From positions 868,001 to 932,000 of the forward strand of contig JAPZLL010000010.1 in assembly GCA_036250225.1 (NCBI GenBank): a stretch of 64,000 nucleotides of DNA. The letters are read 5' to 3'. Shown one piece after another: positions 11,716-23,460 of the stretch (its first letter is position 1; each line of letters opens with the position of its first letter). The notes under the pieces are model-generated. The model was not told the DNA's origin. It saw nothing but the letters and a program-made list of their open reading frames with translations, and did not search any database. Source of the stretch: Cercophora sp. LCS_1 (Eukaryota; Ascomycota; Sordariomycetes; Sordariales; Lasiosphaeriaceae). The position numbers were made by a program, and so were the translations under genes.

Positions 11716-13582
11716 ATGAAGACCTCAGGTATCAGAAAGCGTGCTGGTCTCCCAATTGCGCCTCTCCCGCCAGGTCGGGACTCAGACTGTGCTGCAAGTT
11801 CTGTCCCAAAGCATGAGATACACTGCTATGGCTTTCACGAGACACCTCAGACTGTAGATGGACAGTTTTTTGGGTTGGGTGATTGGGTAAACTTTTCGAC
11901 CCCGGAGGACACAGCGGGCTTGACAATACCAGAATCTAGCGTCAGCAACTTCGAATGCAACACTCCACAGATTCCTACGTATGGCGACGAACCGGAAGAA
12001 CAGATGAACTGGGAATGGGATTATTTGCTACCAAAGCAACCACCGTCCGAAAGTCCAGGGACAATGACACCTGATGGAGGGTCAACACCAGCACCGGATG
12101 AGGCATGTCTGGGTCCGCTACATCCCAAAGGGCTCCATGGTACGTCCTATTGTCAATCAGATTGCGCATTCGCTCGGTGTTAAACACTGGTTTCTAACAT
12201 GTGTGCTTTCCACTTATTCAGATCAGCGGAGGAGTACGTCGCCGCGTCGCCTTGGTCACAGCATCACACACACACCACCCAAACCGCGGCACTTCATCTC
12301 ACCAAATTATGCAGGGGCTAGTTCGCTCCAAAATCTGTCTCGGCCTCTTGAGGCCGTTGGACAACACCAATATGATCCCTGGTTTATCCCTTCGACACCC
12401 ACGTTTACATCGCCAAACATGGTGGAAAACACCCGCGTTTTGCAGCTTGATCCATCAGCTACCTTGTCAACACTTGCAGGGTTCGTTCCGCCTGCCACCG
12501 GGTTCACCGAGGCCACGCTTCCACTGCCCATCGCCAGTCGTCGGTCGACCGGATCGGAAAGGCAGAAGTACAATCATCGCAAATCTACTAAAAGGACGGC
12601 GGAGAAAACAAGACGGGCGCGTTTGCCCCCCAGGGAGACCATTGGGAGTGACAGCAGCTCCGATGGGAGTGAAGATGATACGGACAACAAGAAGCACAAC
12701 AAGCTACCACACAAGGGGGCCCAGAGGTTGCTGGCTTGTCCGTTTTGGAGAGAGGACCCGGTCTTGAACAAAAGCTGCCTCAGCATCAAGATGAAGCGAA
12801 TCCGCGACGTGAAGCAACATCTACGGAGATCACATTACCCTCCTGACTTTTATTGCCCGATCTGCTTCGAGGAGTATTCATCAAGAGACGAATGGGAACA
12901 ACACATGGTGTCCCGGCAATGCGAACCTTTGACCAAAAGACCACAAAGGAGAGCAGGCGTTGTGTCGAAAGAAGCCCAAGACATCCTGGTCCAGCGCGCT
13001 GACCGGACAAAAAGTGACTCTGAGCAGTGGCACGCAATCTGGAAAGTACTTTTCCGGAAGGAAGCGCTTGCACAAGAAAGCGCCTATCTCGGTAGCATGG
13101 TGGAAGAGACAATGAAGTTAGTTAGTGACATTTGGATGGGCGAGGCGCCTGAGATAATGGCTCAACTGCTTAAATCGAGGCCGGAGCTTGCGGGTATGAC
13201 AAGAGAGGTGCAAGGCCTGATGCTGGAACTGTTTGATGAGGTCAAGGTCAGATTTGAGCAAAAGTTTGGCGAAAACAGGGGCGAGGACTCAGACTCAACT
13301 CTGAAGCAAACTCGAGACTCAGCGCCGACAACTGTACCCAACCTCGACTTGGTGAGACCCCTACACAACCAGCACGCCCAGCAACTGACCCTCGACGGCT
13401 TTATCCCAAATTTTGGTGATGACACAATTGGCTGGAATCTACAGACCAACGTGAACAGCCTCGCCCAGATGGGTAGTTGGTGCCAGGAAAACGCCGGGCG
13501 TCAGCTTCCAGAAATGTTCATGGTTGAAGAACCAGGCGCATGGCAGCCGAGCATGGTATATCAAGAGACAACAGACGGCTGA
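11716..13582 (+). CDS. B2: C2H2-type zinc-finger protein (module 2)
   Basis: Exons 11716-12139 and 12222-13582 give 594 residues. The 82-nt intron (GTACGT, TTCTAAC, TTATTCAG) is phase 1, the same phase as in B3. The start is the first ATG (MKTSGIRKR). The N-terminal half is disordered, with an acidic/Ser run (SDSSSDGSEDDTD) just before the fingers. The fingers are complete at about 313-375: ACPFWREDPVLNKSC..KRIRDVKQHLRRSH and YCPICFEEY..DEWEQHMVSRQC. The B hallmark follows (GVVSKEAQDILVQRADR, EQWHAIWKVLF, LLKSRPELAGM, LFDEVKVRFEQK). It is the fullest B member and the reference for B1 and B3. Probably a nuclear DNA-binding or scaffold protein by family; no substrate can be named. Confidence 0.85.
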
Positions 13583-13665
13583 TGCATGGTGGGCTTCAAG
13601 ATGAATCTCCGGCTAGCAGCCGGATTTCCTTTCATTCCCGCACAGAATAGAAATATAACTCTTCC

Positions 13666-13691
13666 AAAAAAAAAAAAAAAAAAAAAAAAAA
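13666..13691 (+). repeat. Uninterrupted A26 tract
   Basis: Twenty-six consecutive adenines begin about 84 bases after the B2 stop. No target-site duplication was seen. B2 itself keeps an intron, so it is not a retrocopy. The tract probably lies in or just past the B2 3' UTR. Confidence 0.8.
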
Positions 13692-14216
13692 GGCACGAGC
13701 TCCTTGCCGTGAATCCGCAGGCAGGTTCAACTTTCCATCGTCTAGGTAGGTACAATACACCAGGTCCAATCCAAGTGAGACGAAAACTGCCCGTTCATCT
13801 GCTTAAACTTGGAGCGGGCCAAGGTCTCATCGCTCGCAACACCCCACAGGGCGAAGATCTGTAGGCAACTTGGCAGGCTGCCAACCCCATCCAAACTTCA
13901 CTCACCGAGATTGCACATCGCGAAGAGCACAAGACAGGTCCAGGCCCGTTCTGTGCCCTGAATAGGTATATACTCAGCTGACACCTCTCTCAAACCAAAG
14001 TGTTCAGTCACACATAAGCCGGGCGGGGGAGATTGCGCAGCAAAGTAAGATTGCCTTTCATCCCAAATCCCGAGGGCAGCGAGGCACCGAATTGAGATTT
14101 GAACCCGAGGGCGCGGCCATTAGGCATGTATATCAACTGCGAACGAATGCCAAGCGAAACGTCTTGTGGTCAGGTGTGCTAGATTTTAGTGGTTTCAAAT
14201 GCAACAGGGCAATTTC

Positions 14217-14257
14217 CGGCATGTGTGTGTGTGTGCTCTCGAAGAGCACACATGTGC
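14217..14257. promoter_or_regulatory. TG microsatellite and palindromic GAGCACACATGTGCTC upstream of C2
   Basis: A (TG)n run at 14222-14232 is followed by GCTCTCGAAGAGC and then GAGCACACATGTGCTC (14242-14257), a strong match to the motif found beside the other C2H2 genes. It lies about 510 bases before C2. No gene is visible in the remaining 13692-14767. Confidence 0.4.
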
Positions 14258-14767
14258 TCAAGTGACGTGGAGACCCACTTTCAGCTGGCATCCGAATTCG
14301 GGCATTGGGGATCCCGATGAAGGCTTGGCACTCAACGACTGCAGTTCATGCCTTCCCCTGGCAAGTCTCCGAATCCGAGGAGTTTAGGTACCAAACCCTA
14401 TTTCCCCTCATCCACACCCTACATCCCACCAGACGATCAGGAGCATGTGCCACTGATGCTAACGTGACGCCAGCGTCACTCAGGCATGGAAAAATTACAA
14501 ATGGCGCGGTTGCACGGATTGGCCGGGCGTGCAAACGGAATCCCGCGTTTCAGGCCCCCATTCCGGGCGCCTTCCTCCGCCTCGTTTCCGTTTCTCGTTA
14601 TCCCTCCATAAAGCACTCAAGTTGCCCCTATACTGCCAGGGCATCAAGCCGAAGGTGCCGGCGACAACATATCCATTTCCTCCTCATATTCTCTTTCCAT
14701 TTGCCGTTCGTCTCGTCCCACGTTCACACATCTTTTTGTCGTCAACCTGGCTCCCTTTTCCCCGGGC

Positions 14768-15940
14768 ATGCAGACACGCTTTGTCCTCCCTGACAGAACG
14801 GTTCGGCAAAGGACGGCAACACGTTCTCGAGAACAGAGACATCAAGCCTCCTCATCCCCAGGATGTCGCCATGTCAACAGTATCGACGGCACCCAAACCG
14901 TTAACGCCGAACATGGGCACAGCAGTGACGACTGGTACCATGCGCAAAGCTCGTCCACCGACAGCTTCCACCGCATGACGTCATCAATTAGTTCGAGGTC
15001 CAGCATCCGGCGCAACCGCAAACGCAGTGTGCACCGGACTTCACGCTGGACCCACCAAAAACGTTCCCAACGCCGGCAATCCCCATTGCCATACGTTGAA
15101 AGCACAACACGCAACTACGTTACCCGGTGGTCCGACGACGAAGACAGCGACTTCGTCTCGACTGACACCCATTCTGACTCCAGCTCCGACGCCGACGATG
15201 AGTCCCAGGAGCGCACCATTGCCAGCGCATATGCGGTTCTCTCCCGGAGCCCAGGCTCCACAAATCTGCTACCCGGTCTTCTAGATCACGCTCGGGGCAT
15301 ATTCTCCTTGTGGAGGAACAGCGCACAGTACGTGATCCCGCCGTACCACCGCCAATACCCTCGCCGCCAACGCCAAATCCTCCTGGAATCCCACGACCCA
15401 GCCACCTCGACGACTCTCATCACACCAATTGACGGCTACTATCCACTCGCCTGCCCGTTTTCGCGTTCCCATCACTGCGCCCCGCTTCCCAACATCCCAA
15501 AGCTCATCCGACATCTCCACACGGACCACCGCGAACCCATCTATTGTCCCGTCTGCGGCTCCAGTTTCCCGACATTCCGCCTCCGCGACGAACACGCCCG
15601 CGCGCAGACCTGTCAATGGAGGGAACATTTCAACGTAGACGGGGTGGATGATCGACGGCTGGCAAAGATTGTGAAAAAGGATGATCCGTGTATGGACGAA
15701 GAGGGAAGATGGAGGAGGATCTGGGGTCTGTGTTTCCCAGGAAAGGAATCCCCCTCCCCATGGATCACCGAAGGTCCAGGGTTGGAGCTGACCATGGTTC
15801 GAGATTGGTGGGCGGTGGAGGGCAAGAATGTCGTAAAGGGCTCCTTGGAGGAGGGACACCGAGAGTGGGAGGATGAAGTAGTTGATGCACTGGTGGTGGT
15901 CCTGGGGGGTCTGTTGGAGGCGAGGGTTTTGGAAGGGTGA
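14768..15940 (+). CDS. C2: C2H2-type zinc-finger protein (module 2)
   Basis: A single open frame of 390 residues from ATG 14768. The N-terminus is rich in Ser, Arg and His, then acidic (WSDDEDSDF..SDSSSDADDES). The C-specific block STTLITPIDGYYPLACPF ends in the finger pair at about 228-282: ACPFSRSHHC..LIRHLHTDH, then YCPVCGSSF..RDEHARAQTC. The C-terminal domain carries DDPCMDEEGRW, RIWGLCFP and SPWITEGPGLE, close to C1. Finger cysteines and histidines are intact, and no intron is needed. The position and strand relative to B2 copy those of C1 relative to B1. Confidence 0.85.
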   Translation: MQTRFVLPDRTVRQRTATRSREQRHQASSSPGCRHVNSIDGTQTVNAEHGHSSDDWYHAQSSSTDSFHRMTSSISSRSSIRRNRKRSVHRTSRWTHQKRSQRRQSPLPYVESTTRNYVTRWSDDEDSDFVSTDTHSDSSSDADDESQERTIASAYAVLSRSPGSTNLLPGLLDHARGIFSLWRNSAQYVIPPYHRQYPRRQRQILLESHDPATSTTLITPIDGYYPLACPFSRSHHCAPLPNIPKLIRHLHTDHREPIYCPVCGSSFPTFRLRDEHARAQTCQWREHFNVDGVDDRRLAKIVKKDDPCMDEEGRWRRIWGLCFPGKESPSPWITEGPGLELTMVRDWWAVEGKNVVKGSLEEGHREWEDEVVDALVVVLGGLLEARVLEG

Positions 15941-16548
15941 GTTGCGTTGACCTTGCTTGCCGCATGCACTTGGCTTTTGGTTCCTCATTTCTACTTTTCT
16001 TTCCATTTTCCCGCCACTTTTTACCGTTAGAAAGGAAGTCGGTCTTCGTGTGGGCTGGATGATCAAACACAACGTGCCACACAGGTAAGCTCTCTGGGCA
16101 CCGAAATATAACATCTGGGTTTTGGCCCGGGCAGTCTAGTGGGCACTTCATTTTGGTTCGGTTGCTTGCTTGCAACGCGCGGGAATGAGTGGCCCTCTAG
16201 TGTTCATGGGGCTGCAAACTCGGAGTTGAGTCTCGGGTCTTGCAGACACCATGTGGCGAGGGATTGATTTTGGAATTCACCTCACCTATACACTCTTTAC
16301 CGACGCGAATGGCCAAAGACTACTGGACACCTGCAATCAGGTTATTTAGCAAATACAGCCTGTCCCGTCCTCAATATCTTCGATTCACGGTGTGGCACAG
16401 ACTCCCTTCATCGGAGGATAGACCTGCAAACGCTCTTTCGCGATGCCCTCGCCCATCTCGGGCAACTAATTTCCCAGACCAATTGACAATTCTAAGACTC
16501 TATCAATTGCCGATTACGACATCAGACCTACGATGGGATGTTAGCAGC
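15941..16548. other. Intergenic space after C2
   Basis: Only short ORFs on both strands, none with family features or codon structure that persuades. No gene is called. Confidence 0.5.
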
Positions 16549-16960
16549 TCAACCTTTGTCTCGTACCCAGCATATAATAGTCTCACCAAACCGGTTTCCC
16601 TGTCCATGATCAAAGTCATTGGCATCATCGCAATCCCGGATGCCGAGTGCACGGATGAACCGACGGCAGATAGAGGCGGAAGAACGGCCAAGACTGAACC
16701 CCGGGTCGTGCCAGGAAGAGGCCCAGATCACGGCGATGCTCAGCACCATCAAACAGTAAAGTACTAAGTGTTTTTTTTTTTCCCTTTCGTCGTCCATCTT
16801 CACTTGGCTCTTCTTGACTGATAACACCTCAGTCATAATATCCGAGGCTACCATCGGCAAAGCAGATTGACAAAACCACAAGCACCGTTTGAACGACTTC
16901 CCCGTTTGAGGCCTACGCTGATCCGCAAGGACTCATCTCATCCCGTCGGATGCATCCGTC
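16549..16960 (-). pseudogene. D2: decayed counterpart of D1
   Basis: On the minus strand at 16925-16880 the frame reads ADQRRPQTGKSFKR, matching DQRRPKTAKE of D1. The underlying DNA is about 80 percent alike over roughly 38 bases. Just upstream in that frame are two TGA codons. Downstream it runs into a short hydrophobic stretch (VLYCLMVLSIAVIW). No intact protein is apparent. It occupies the same place after C2 as D1 after C1. Confidence 0.4.
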
Positions 16961-18960
16961 ACCACTCATCCCGCGATGGCCAAGGCCGTCCCCAGTTTAC
17001 ACGTGCCACCCATGGTAGCCTGAACCGCGGTAGCTTCTCTGCCTCGATGAGCAGACGGAGGAGATCCAATCTTTTCACTTCACCATATTAAGGAACGCGG
17101 CTCACACCTCCCCGGCAAGCAGGCAGAAGCAACCGGACGATTCTCTGCCCCAACACACACGCCGAAAAGATAAAAAGACGCACGTCTGATGGCAAAACGC
17201 AGGGCCAGACGGCTCCAGACCGGGGTGTGAACGCCACGAAACTGTGCATGGGCTGGACTGTGGTGCAACACACAAGGATCCCGACATGCCGGACTGCGAG
17301 GCGTTCCTGAACAGGCAACGCGACTCCTCTTCAGGGCCAAAAGCCGGCAGTGACCGAGAAGATAACAATTAGCATCGCGGCTCTCTTCCCATGGCTTCCG
17401 TGGACCTCGTTGCCAGTCTTCACAGGGTGATGTGGGAACTTGGTCGGGCGGCATTCCACCTCCTCACAGAAAAAGTGACTTGTCTCCCGTTTGCTCAGCG
17501 CCCGTGACGCAAATCAGCAACCCCTACAGGCTACAGGCAACCTCAGCAGCAAAGAACTGCAGTAACTGAAAACGTCAAACTTTTTGTCCTGCAGAAACTG
17601 ACAGGAACCCAAACCCACATGTCGCCAATGACAAGCGTCAGCGATAGTGCATGACCCCCCATGAACCAGCTTTTGGCGTGCTTGCTCACTGCAAGTGGTG
17701 CCAAGATGCGGCGAATCAACCCCCTCGCTGCCCCATCACGATCAGATTCCCACCCACCACCATCTGCGGGGACACATCCATGCGCCATGACCCCCTGACG
17801 CCCTGGGGAGCGGAGACAGGGGTAAAGTCAAAAAGAGGAGAACAACATGTATAGTGCCGCGTTGAGGCGGTTGTTTGCCCTCTTTTTCTGCACAGCTCGT
17901 CTGCCAGAGGCCAGTTGACAAACGATTGGTCACCCGGTTCTGGGGACGCTCTGGGCTTGCTGAGCCCCGTGAAAAATGACCGCTCGTTCACTGCGTCTAC
18001 CCGCGACAGCCGTCCGTCCTGGCGTATGGTCTCGCCCTTGCCACTGCCCGCCGCGGCTCGCAAACCGGGCCCGGTATCCCTGTCCTCTCACATTGAGTTT
18101 GGCCAAAAGCGGGAAATCCGAGGTCTGAGATGTGATATCAGCGAGGAGACACCAAGCAGACTCGGCCGGAGTCGCCCATGGACGGCCCGACGGATGGCAC
18201 AAGAGAGAGCATCAAGGGGCCGACTCGGTCCACCGCGGGAGGGACGAGATATTGAAAGCGTCCAATTCTGGTAATTCTGCGTCCATTTTGAGCAAAGGCG
18301 ACACAACCAGGCCACGGGAAGTGTCGATCATCAGTCTCCTCGACAATCTCGCCATCGTCTCCGGCCAGCGGCGAGCTGGAAATGAGTCCCAGGCACAAGG
18401 GTTGTCTGGTCTGAAGCAGACCTATGGACAGCAGCACTAGCTTCAGCCATGAATGACGAGAGCCTAGGGGGTACCCTTTCCCTTGGCGGCCGTTTGGTGG
18501 AATAGAAGAAGGCTCTCTCGTCCAAAACCTGACAGAAGCGGACAACGCTCACATTTTCCCTCTGCTCTCACATTCCTCATTGTTTCCCTCGGATCTTGGT
18601 CTCTTCTCTGCAAAGAGATCCAAACGGTTTTCGCTGTGTCCATCACCAAGTCTCGGCGTGATAGAGACACCTCCCTCCCTCCCTCTGGTCTACCAGGCCC
18701 CAGACAGCGCCAGCGATCGATGCTCACCGCGTTCTCGGGTGGCCACACGGCAGCTGCATTCGCACCAGAGACAGCACGCAGCACTGGCCAGGGCGTGGAT
18801 TGGGCACCAGTTCGACGCCGATATCCGACTGCCTGAGCGGGGCGGATCGAGCGGGCAGTGGAACGGTTGGAGCACAACACCACGGCACATCATCGCAACC
18901 GGCGGTGAGGTGTCCTGCTGCAGCACACTGACTGACCGGCGAGTCCTCAAGAGACCCAAA
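16961..18960. other. Gene-free stretch before the Myb-like gene
   Basis: About 2 kb without a supportable gene. ORFs up to 139 codons are present on both strands but lack recognisable domains. The last few hundred bases probably form the promoter and 5' UTR of the downstream gene; its frame is open back to 18580, but the likely start is 18961. Confidence 0.5.
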
Positions 18961-21057
18961 ATGCTTATCAGTGGCCTCCAGCCCGGCGCCGACATGATCT
19001 TCCACGGCCACGACCACCGCTACCATCCCCAAGCCATCCAACTGCATCCTCAAACCACCGTTGTTGATGCCCACACCGTTGTTTTGTGGCAACAGTATCA
19101 CCAGCCAGTCCAGTACCAGTCCTGCCTGAGCACCGGGCCCTTCAAACCGCCGCCGCCGCACCAGTACGTGCTGCGTAGCCAGCACCCGGCACCGTGGAGA
19201 GCATCCGACAGAGTGTCAAAGCCGCAGAATCCCAGGATGAAACGGTCAAAGGAAAGCCGCAAGCACCAAAAGAGAGCTGTCTCTGATGACGCATTCTTTC
19301 CCGTCCAGGAACAACTTGCAGCCTATGACGGCAGCAGTCTTGTGGTGCGTTCTCTCTCCCATTTTCTCGCCCATCCTTTTTCTTTTCGTCAGCTTTCTCT
19401 TTGTCTTCAGCCACTAGATCAGACAGGGGCTGACCACTCGTGGCAGCACCAGACAGGTCATGGACACTACGACTTCGTCCAGCAGCACTATCCCTTTGGG
19501 CTACAACAACCACGGGAGGTGGATGTGGGAACCAAATCTTTTGTCATTGATCTGGACGATGCCTCCACTCAACCCGACTGGTCGTCGACCGGGTCTGGGT
19601 GGACAACGGATACCAGCCCCTTGGTTTCGGCGCAAACAGATCTGCCGCACCACGGCGGCTTTGACAGTGCAAACGCCAACAGCTTTCCTTTTCATCCCCA
19701 CGACCCGAGTCTTCCCAGCATGGCCATGTCGTTTGACGTCCCCATTGACGGCATGCTGAACAGCTACGACTCGACCGTCTGCGGCAGCTCCAGTTCCCAA
19801 GACACCAACGTTGGCAGTTTCTCGTCGACACGCGCAGCAGACATGTTTGGCCGAATGGTCTTGGGTGAAGAGCCAAGTTCCGTTTGGCCGGTGCCCTCGA
19901 TCCAGCTGCCTCAAGCGACTGCCCAGACAAACGGGCTCCCCAATACCGCCTGGGAAGAACACCACCAAGACACCCGCCCCCTCCGCGAGCCGACTGTCTC
20001 ACCCAAGCAACTCAGACTTCGTCCTTCTCCGACACTGACTCCGACGTCCTCGACGGAGTCCATCTTTACAGCCTTTCGCCACTCCGAAGACGAAGGCGAG
20101 CAGTACATCCAGGACCGCCGCTTCGTTGCTGTCAATACGGAGGAGCCTCAACGTCTCCCCAACAACACCAGCAACGGCCCGGCCAAGACCCGGCGCCGCC
20201 TCCCAGACTCTCGTCCCCGCCGCGCACCCCGCGCCCTCCTACCCAGCCCCAACATGCTGATACCGATCCCCACGCTCCACCCGTGTAACCCTCTACCGAA
20301 CCACCCACCCACACCAGAATCTCCAACATCCATCACCGTCACCAAGCCCAGCCCCGACACACCCCCACTCAATCCCCGTCGCTCTCGCCGCAAACGCGCC
20401 GCCTCCCCACCGGATACTCCCACCATTAGCTCCGCTTCGCCGTCACCCTCGTACATGTACAAGAGAGACCATGACGAGGCAGATGACCAAGAGACCGGCA
20501 AGTTCGCCACTCGCGCCGAGGCCGATGCGTATCTCCTGCATGCGCGCGCCGAGGGCAAGACGTACAAGACCATTCGGGCGGAGGGACGGTTCACCGAGGC
20601 GGAGAGCACGCTGCGGGGACGGTATCGGACATTGACCAAGGCGCGGGAGGAGAGAGTGAGGAGGCCGGAGTGGAGTGAGCGTGATGTAAGTCTTCGTCCC
20701 GTTGCTCGTCGTTTCGATTGTGTTGTGCATCCATCCCACTTGCGTTGTCCCCTTTCTTTATCTCGAAGCTTGGTGAAAAGCTTGTCGCGTAAATAGAAGC
20801 TCACAATCCAATCCCAGCTCCGACTCTTAGACCAGGGCGTCCGCAGGCTCGCCAAGCCAACCGGCCCCTACCGCTCCTGGCCCCGCGGCGAAACCAACCT
20901 CAGCGAAGCCAAGATCCCATGGAAGGCGGTAGCCGAATACATTGTCCAACAAGGCGGCTCCTACCATTTCGGCAACTCAACCTGTCGAAAGCGATGGGAC
21001 GAGCTGGTGACGGACCGGTTGCGAGACGGCTGGGACTTGGGCGAGCCGTTCTTCTAG
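18961..21057 (+). CDS. Myb-like (SANT-type) DNA-binding protein
   Basis: Proposed exons are 18961-19344, 19411-20685 and 20818-21057, giving 632 residues. The introns are 66 nt (GTGCGT to TTCAG, in frame) and 132 nt (GTAAGT to TCCCAG). The start is an ATG in good context (CCCAAAATG, MLISGLQPG); the open frame extends upstream. Most of the protein is a low-complexity, Gln/Ser/Pro-rich region. Near the C-terminus (about 492-632) are two helical segments typical of fungal Myb-like proteins: EGKTYKTIRAEGRF, ESTLRGRYRTLTK and PEWSERD, then after the last intron LRLLDQGV, IPWKAVAEYI and CRKRWDELV. It is probably a nuclear regulator; targets are unknown. Confidence 0.85.
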
Positions 21058-21168
21058 CTTTCCTTGTTTCTTTCAGGCGCTGATGGCTTCCTTTCTTCAG
21101 GCGTTGATGTCGGTGGTGGCAAAAATGTTGTCCTTGAATAGGTATCTACACATCAACATAATCAGCAA

Positions 21169-22137
21169 TCACAGTTTCACCCCGATCCTACCAAGCACCT
21201 CCTCAACTTTTCCATCGCCCCTCATGACATCCCACTCCCTCTCGCTCTTGACCAGCGCCGTGCCGGCCAAAACAGTCCCGTTCAGCCCCAGCCAGACACC
21301 ATCTACCATCGCCCCTTCACTAACCCGCGGCATGACCACCATACCATGCCCCGTCATGGCGAGGTTATAACTGATCACCGCTTCTCGTTCCCCATTCCAC
21401 TCCTTCCCAACCATCCCACAAGCCTCTTGATACAGCCCCTCATACAGCTTTGCTAACTCATCCCCCGTCATCCCAGGTGTGATACCCCCATAACAAGCTC
21501 CAAACGGGAGTTTCTTCCTCGTCTCCTCATCCTCAAGTCTCTTCGCGAGGACATCCCATCTCCCATCTAACCCTTCCTTCATCCGGTCCACAACCAACAA
21601 TTGTAAATGCCTATGCGGCTGGCTCGCCCCTGAATGCTCCCCGCTGTTGAAGAACACAAACAACTCCTCTCCATGTTCATGATACGCCTGGACACAAGCA
21701 TACGCGGCCTCTAGATCCGCTCCCTCTAATAGCCCCGTTTGTGGCTTGAACGCTTTCGTAGCGAGGATAAAATGTTCCGGTACGATGGCGAATTTGTTTA
21801 GGACGAGAATATGTGATTCGCCTACGGGCGCGACGAGCATAGACGCGGATGGGTTGTCGAACGGGTCGAATGGGGGTTTGGATTTGTCGGTCGAGGAGGA
21901 ATTGGGAGGCCCGCGGGGTTTGGAGGCCAGGGAGGGGGAGTAGCGGAGTTGGAACTGTGTTCAATTGTCAGTTTGGGACGGGAGGGGAGGGGGGGAGGAG
22001 GCGAGACGGACCGGGTTGGAGTTGATGGAGAGGAGGGCGACGTGGGTTGGGAAGAAGGAGACGTCGCCTGAGGAGACAGCGCGGTGGAAAGCCGTTTTGA
22101 CGAGGGAGGGAAGATTGGCGGGGGCTTTTATTGTCAT
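21169..22137 (-). CDS. ATP adenylyltransferase / Ap4A phosphorylase (Apa1/Apa2-like)
   Basis: Exons 22137-22012 and 21954-21169 give 303 residues, close to the yeast Apa proteins. The 57-nt intron has donor GTCCGT and acceptor ACACAG. The N-terminus (MTIKAPANLP, FFPTHVALLS) and the FQLRYSP block lead to PFDPFDNP. The HIT-like catalytic motif H-R-H-L-Q (SQPHRHLQLL, His156/His158) is intact and sits in SGEHSGASQPHRH. The C-terminal domain has the family segment YNLAMTGHGMVVMPR. By family it catalyses phosphorolysis of diadenosine tetraphosphate to ADP and ATP in the cytosol. It ends about 110 bases from the converging Myb-like gene. Confidence 0.92.
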
Positions 22138-22408
22138 TTCTGCTATGGCGACAGCGGCGCCCGTGGTGGTTGTGCGAGTGTATGTGGAGGAGGTGTTGCA
22201 AGGTGGAAATTGGGTTTGCTCGGAATAGCTTCGATGAAGTCATGCGGTCCGTGCGCGGGCAGTTGTGCGCCCCACTCCATGGAAGATGCAATAGCGAAAT
22301 GATGGCGAGATATGATAATACAGCGGTGATGGTATCATTAGGTACAATTCTAGAGTATTTGTACACGTCGCTATGCACCCATCCAAGCTTCTCGATCCTG
22401 AGTGCCCC

Positions 22409-23460
22409 TCAAATGCCAGGCAAACCAACAAGCTGCCGAAGCGCTGGAACCCATCGAGGAAGAATGTACGTGACGTACAATCCCGCAAGCGCAACAAGAA
22501 GTCCAGTAAGCTGTAGCAGTTAGCATAATCCCTCTGACGGCACGGAAAACCCACCTTCTCAAACCAAGTGTGAAAGTAGATGGCTGTCATCAGCAGCATC
22601 CACCCACACAATCCGATCACACCAGCCGCCAAACTCCCGCCCTTACCGAGCGCCTCAAGCGCAGCAACCTGCATGTCTTCTCGTCGTCCCTCAATCGCAG
22701 CCCCCTTGACCGCCCCATCCCCCATAACCACGCTCCTCTCCTCCCTCACAACCCTCGCCCATCTCGCAGCCACCCACCCAACCTCCTGCACCAGAAAGAA
22801 GCTCCCCAGCACCAACAAAAACACATGCCCACTGATGTCGTGTCCCCCCGCCCACCGTCCCCCAACAGCCTTACACGCCGCGCCAGTAAACACCTCCTTG
22901 GTATCCGCCCTCCCCTCCTGCATCTTCCCAACCGCAACCTCGCACTTCCCGCCACTCCACCGAAACCCCCTATCAATAATCGCCGGCCCAAAGAACCACT
23001 GCGTCACAAAAATCCACCACGTCGTCACCACCCCCCAGCGCACCGCCGCCCTCACCCGTCGCCCAGCATGGTTGAGCGCTGGGTGCGTCAGGACAAACAC
23101 GACGAACGCGAACGTGATCCAGCCCCACCCGCGTTTGACGAAGAGTGTATTGAAGAGGTTGTCTTTTCGCGCGAAATAAGACGGCGCGAGGTGCGGGTCT
23201 TGGATGTGCGCGTGGCGGAGGGCGTCGTACGGCGCTGCGCGGGTTTCGGGCGAGAGGAGGGAGAAGAGGGCACCGAAGAGGAGGAGGGCGGGGTAGATTG
23301 CTAGCAGAAAAATTTCGGTTGGGGTCGGTAGGTAGGGTGTGTTTCGGGTCGCTGTCGCTGTTGTCGTGGAGGCGCCGGGGAAGGATTGAGGGGGGATGGG
23401 GAGGTCGGCGGCGATTTGGGAGGGTGTTTTGAGTCGGTGGGTTGCGTGAGGTTTGGACAT
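22409..23460 (-). CDS. FIT2/Scs3 family ER membrane protein
   Basis: Exons 23460-22555 and 22510-22409 give 335 residues. The 44-nt intron (GTGGGT, GCTAAC, CTACAG) joins HTWFEK to LTGLLVALAG. At least five or six hydrophobic segments are visible. FIT-family landmarks are FFGPAIIDRGF (about 156-166), GHDISGHVFLL with histidines near 207 and 212, and the second conserved His in YFHTWFEK near 297. FIT2 proteins act at the ER on acyl-CoA or phospholipid metabolism and are needed for lipid-droplet budding; yeast Scs3 is linked to inositol and phospholipid synthesis. An acidic and basic loop (about 238-272) separates the two halves. Confidence 0.9.

Noticed and set aside
13666..13700. A26 followed by GGCACGAG as a sign of retroposition or library adaptor
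   Set aside because: B2 keeps its intron and no target duplication is seen; GGCACGAG is probably coincidence, though raw reads could exclude contamination.
14085..14115. GGTTCAAATC-like sequence (minus strand) as a tRNA T-arm
   Set aside because: The flanking bases do not pair into a T stem and no anticodon arm or acceptor stem could be drawn.
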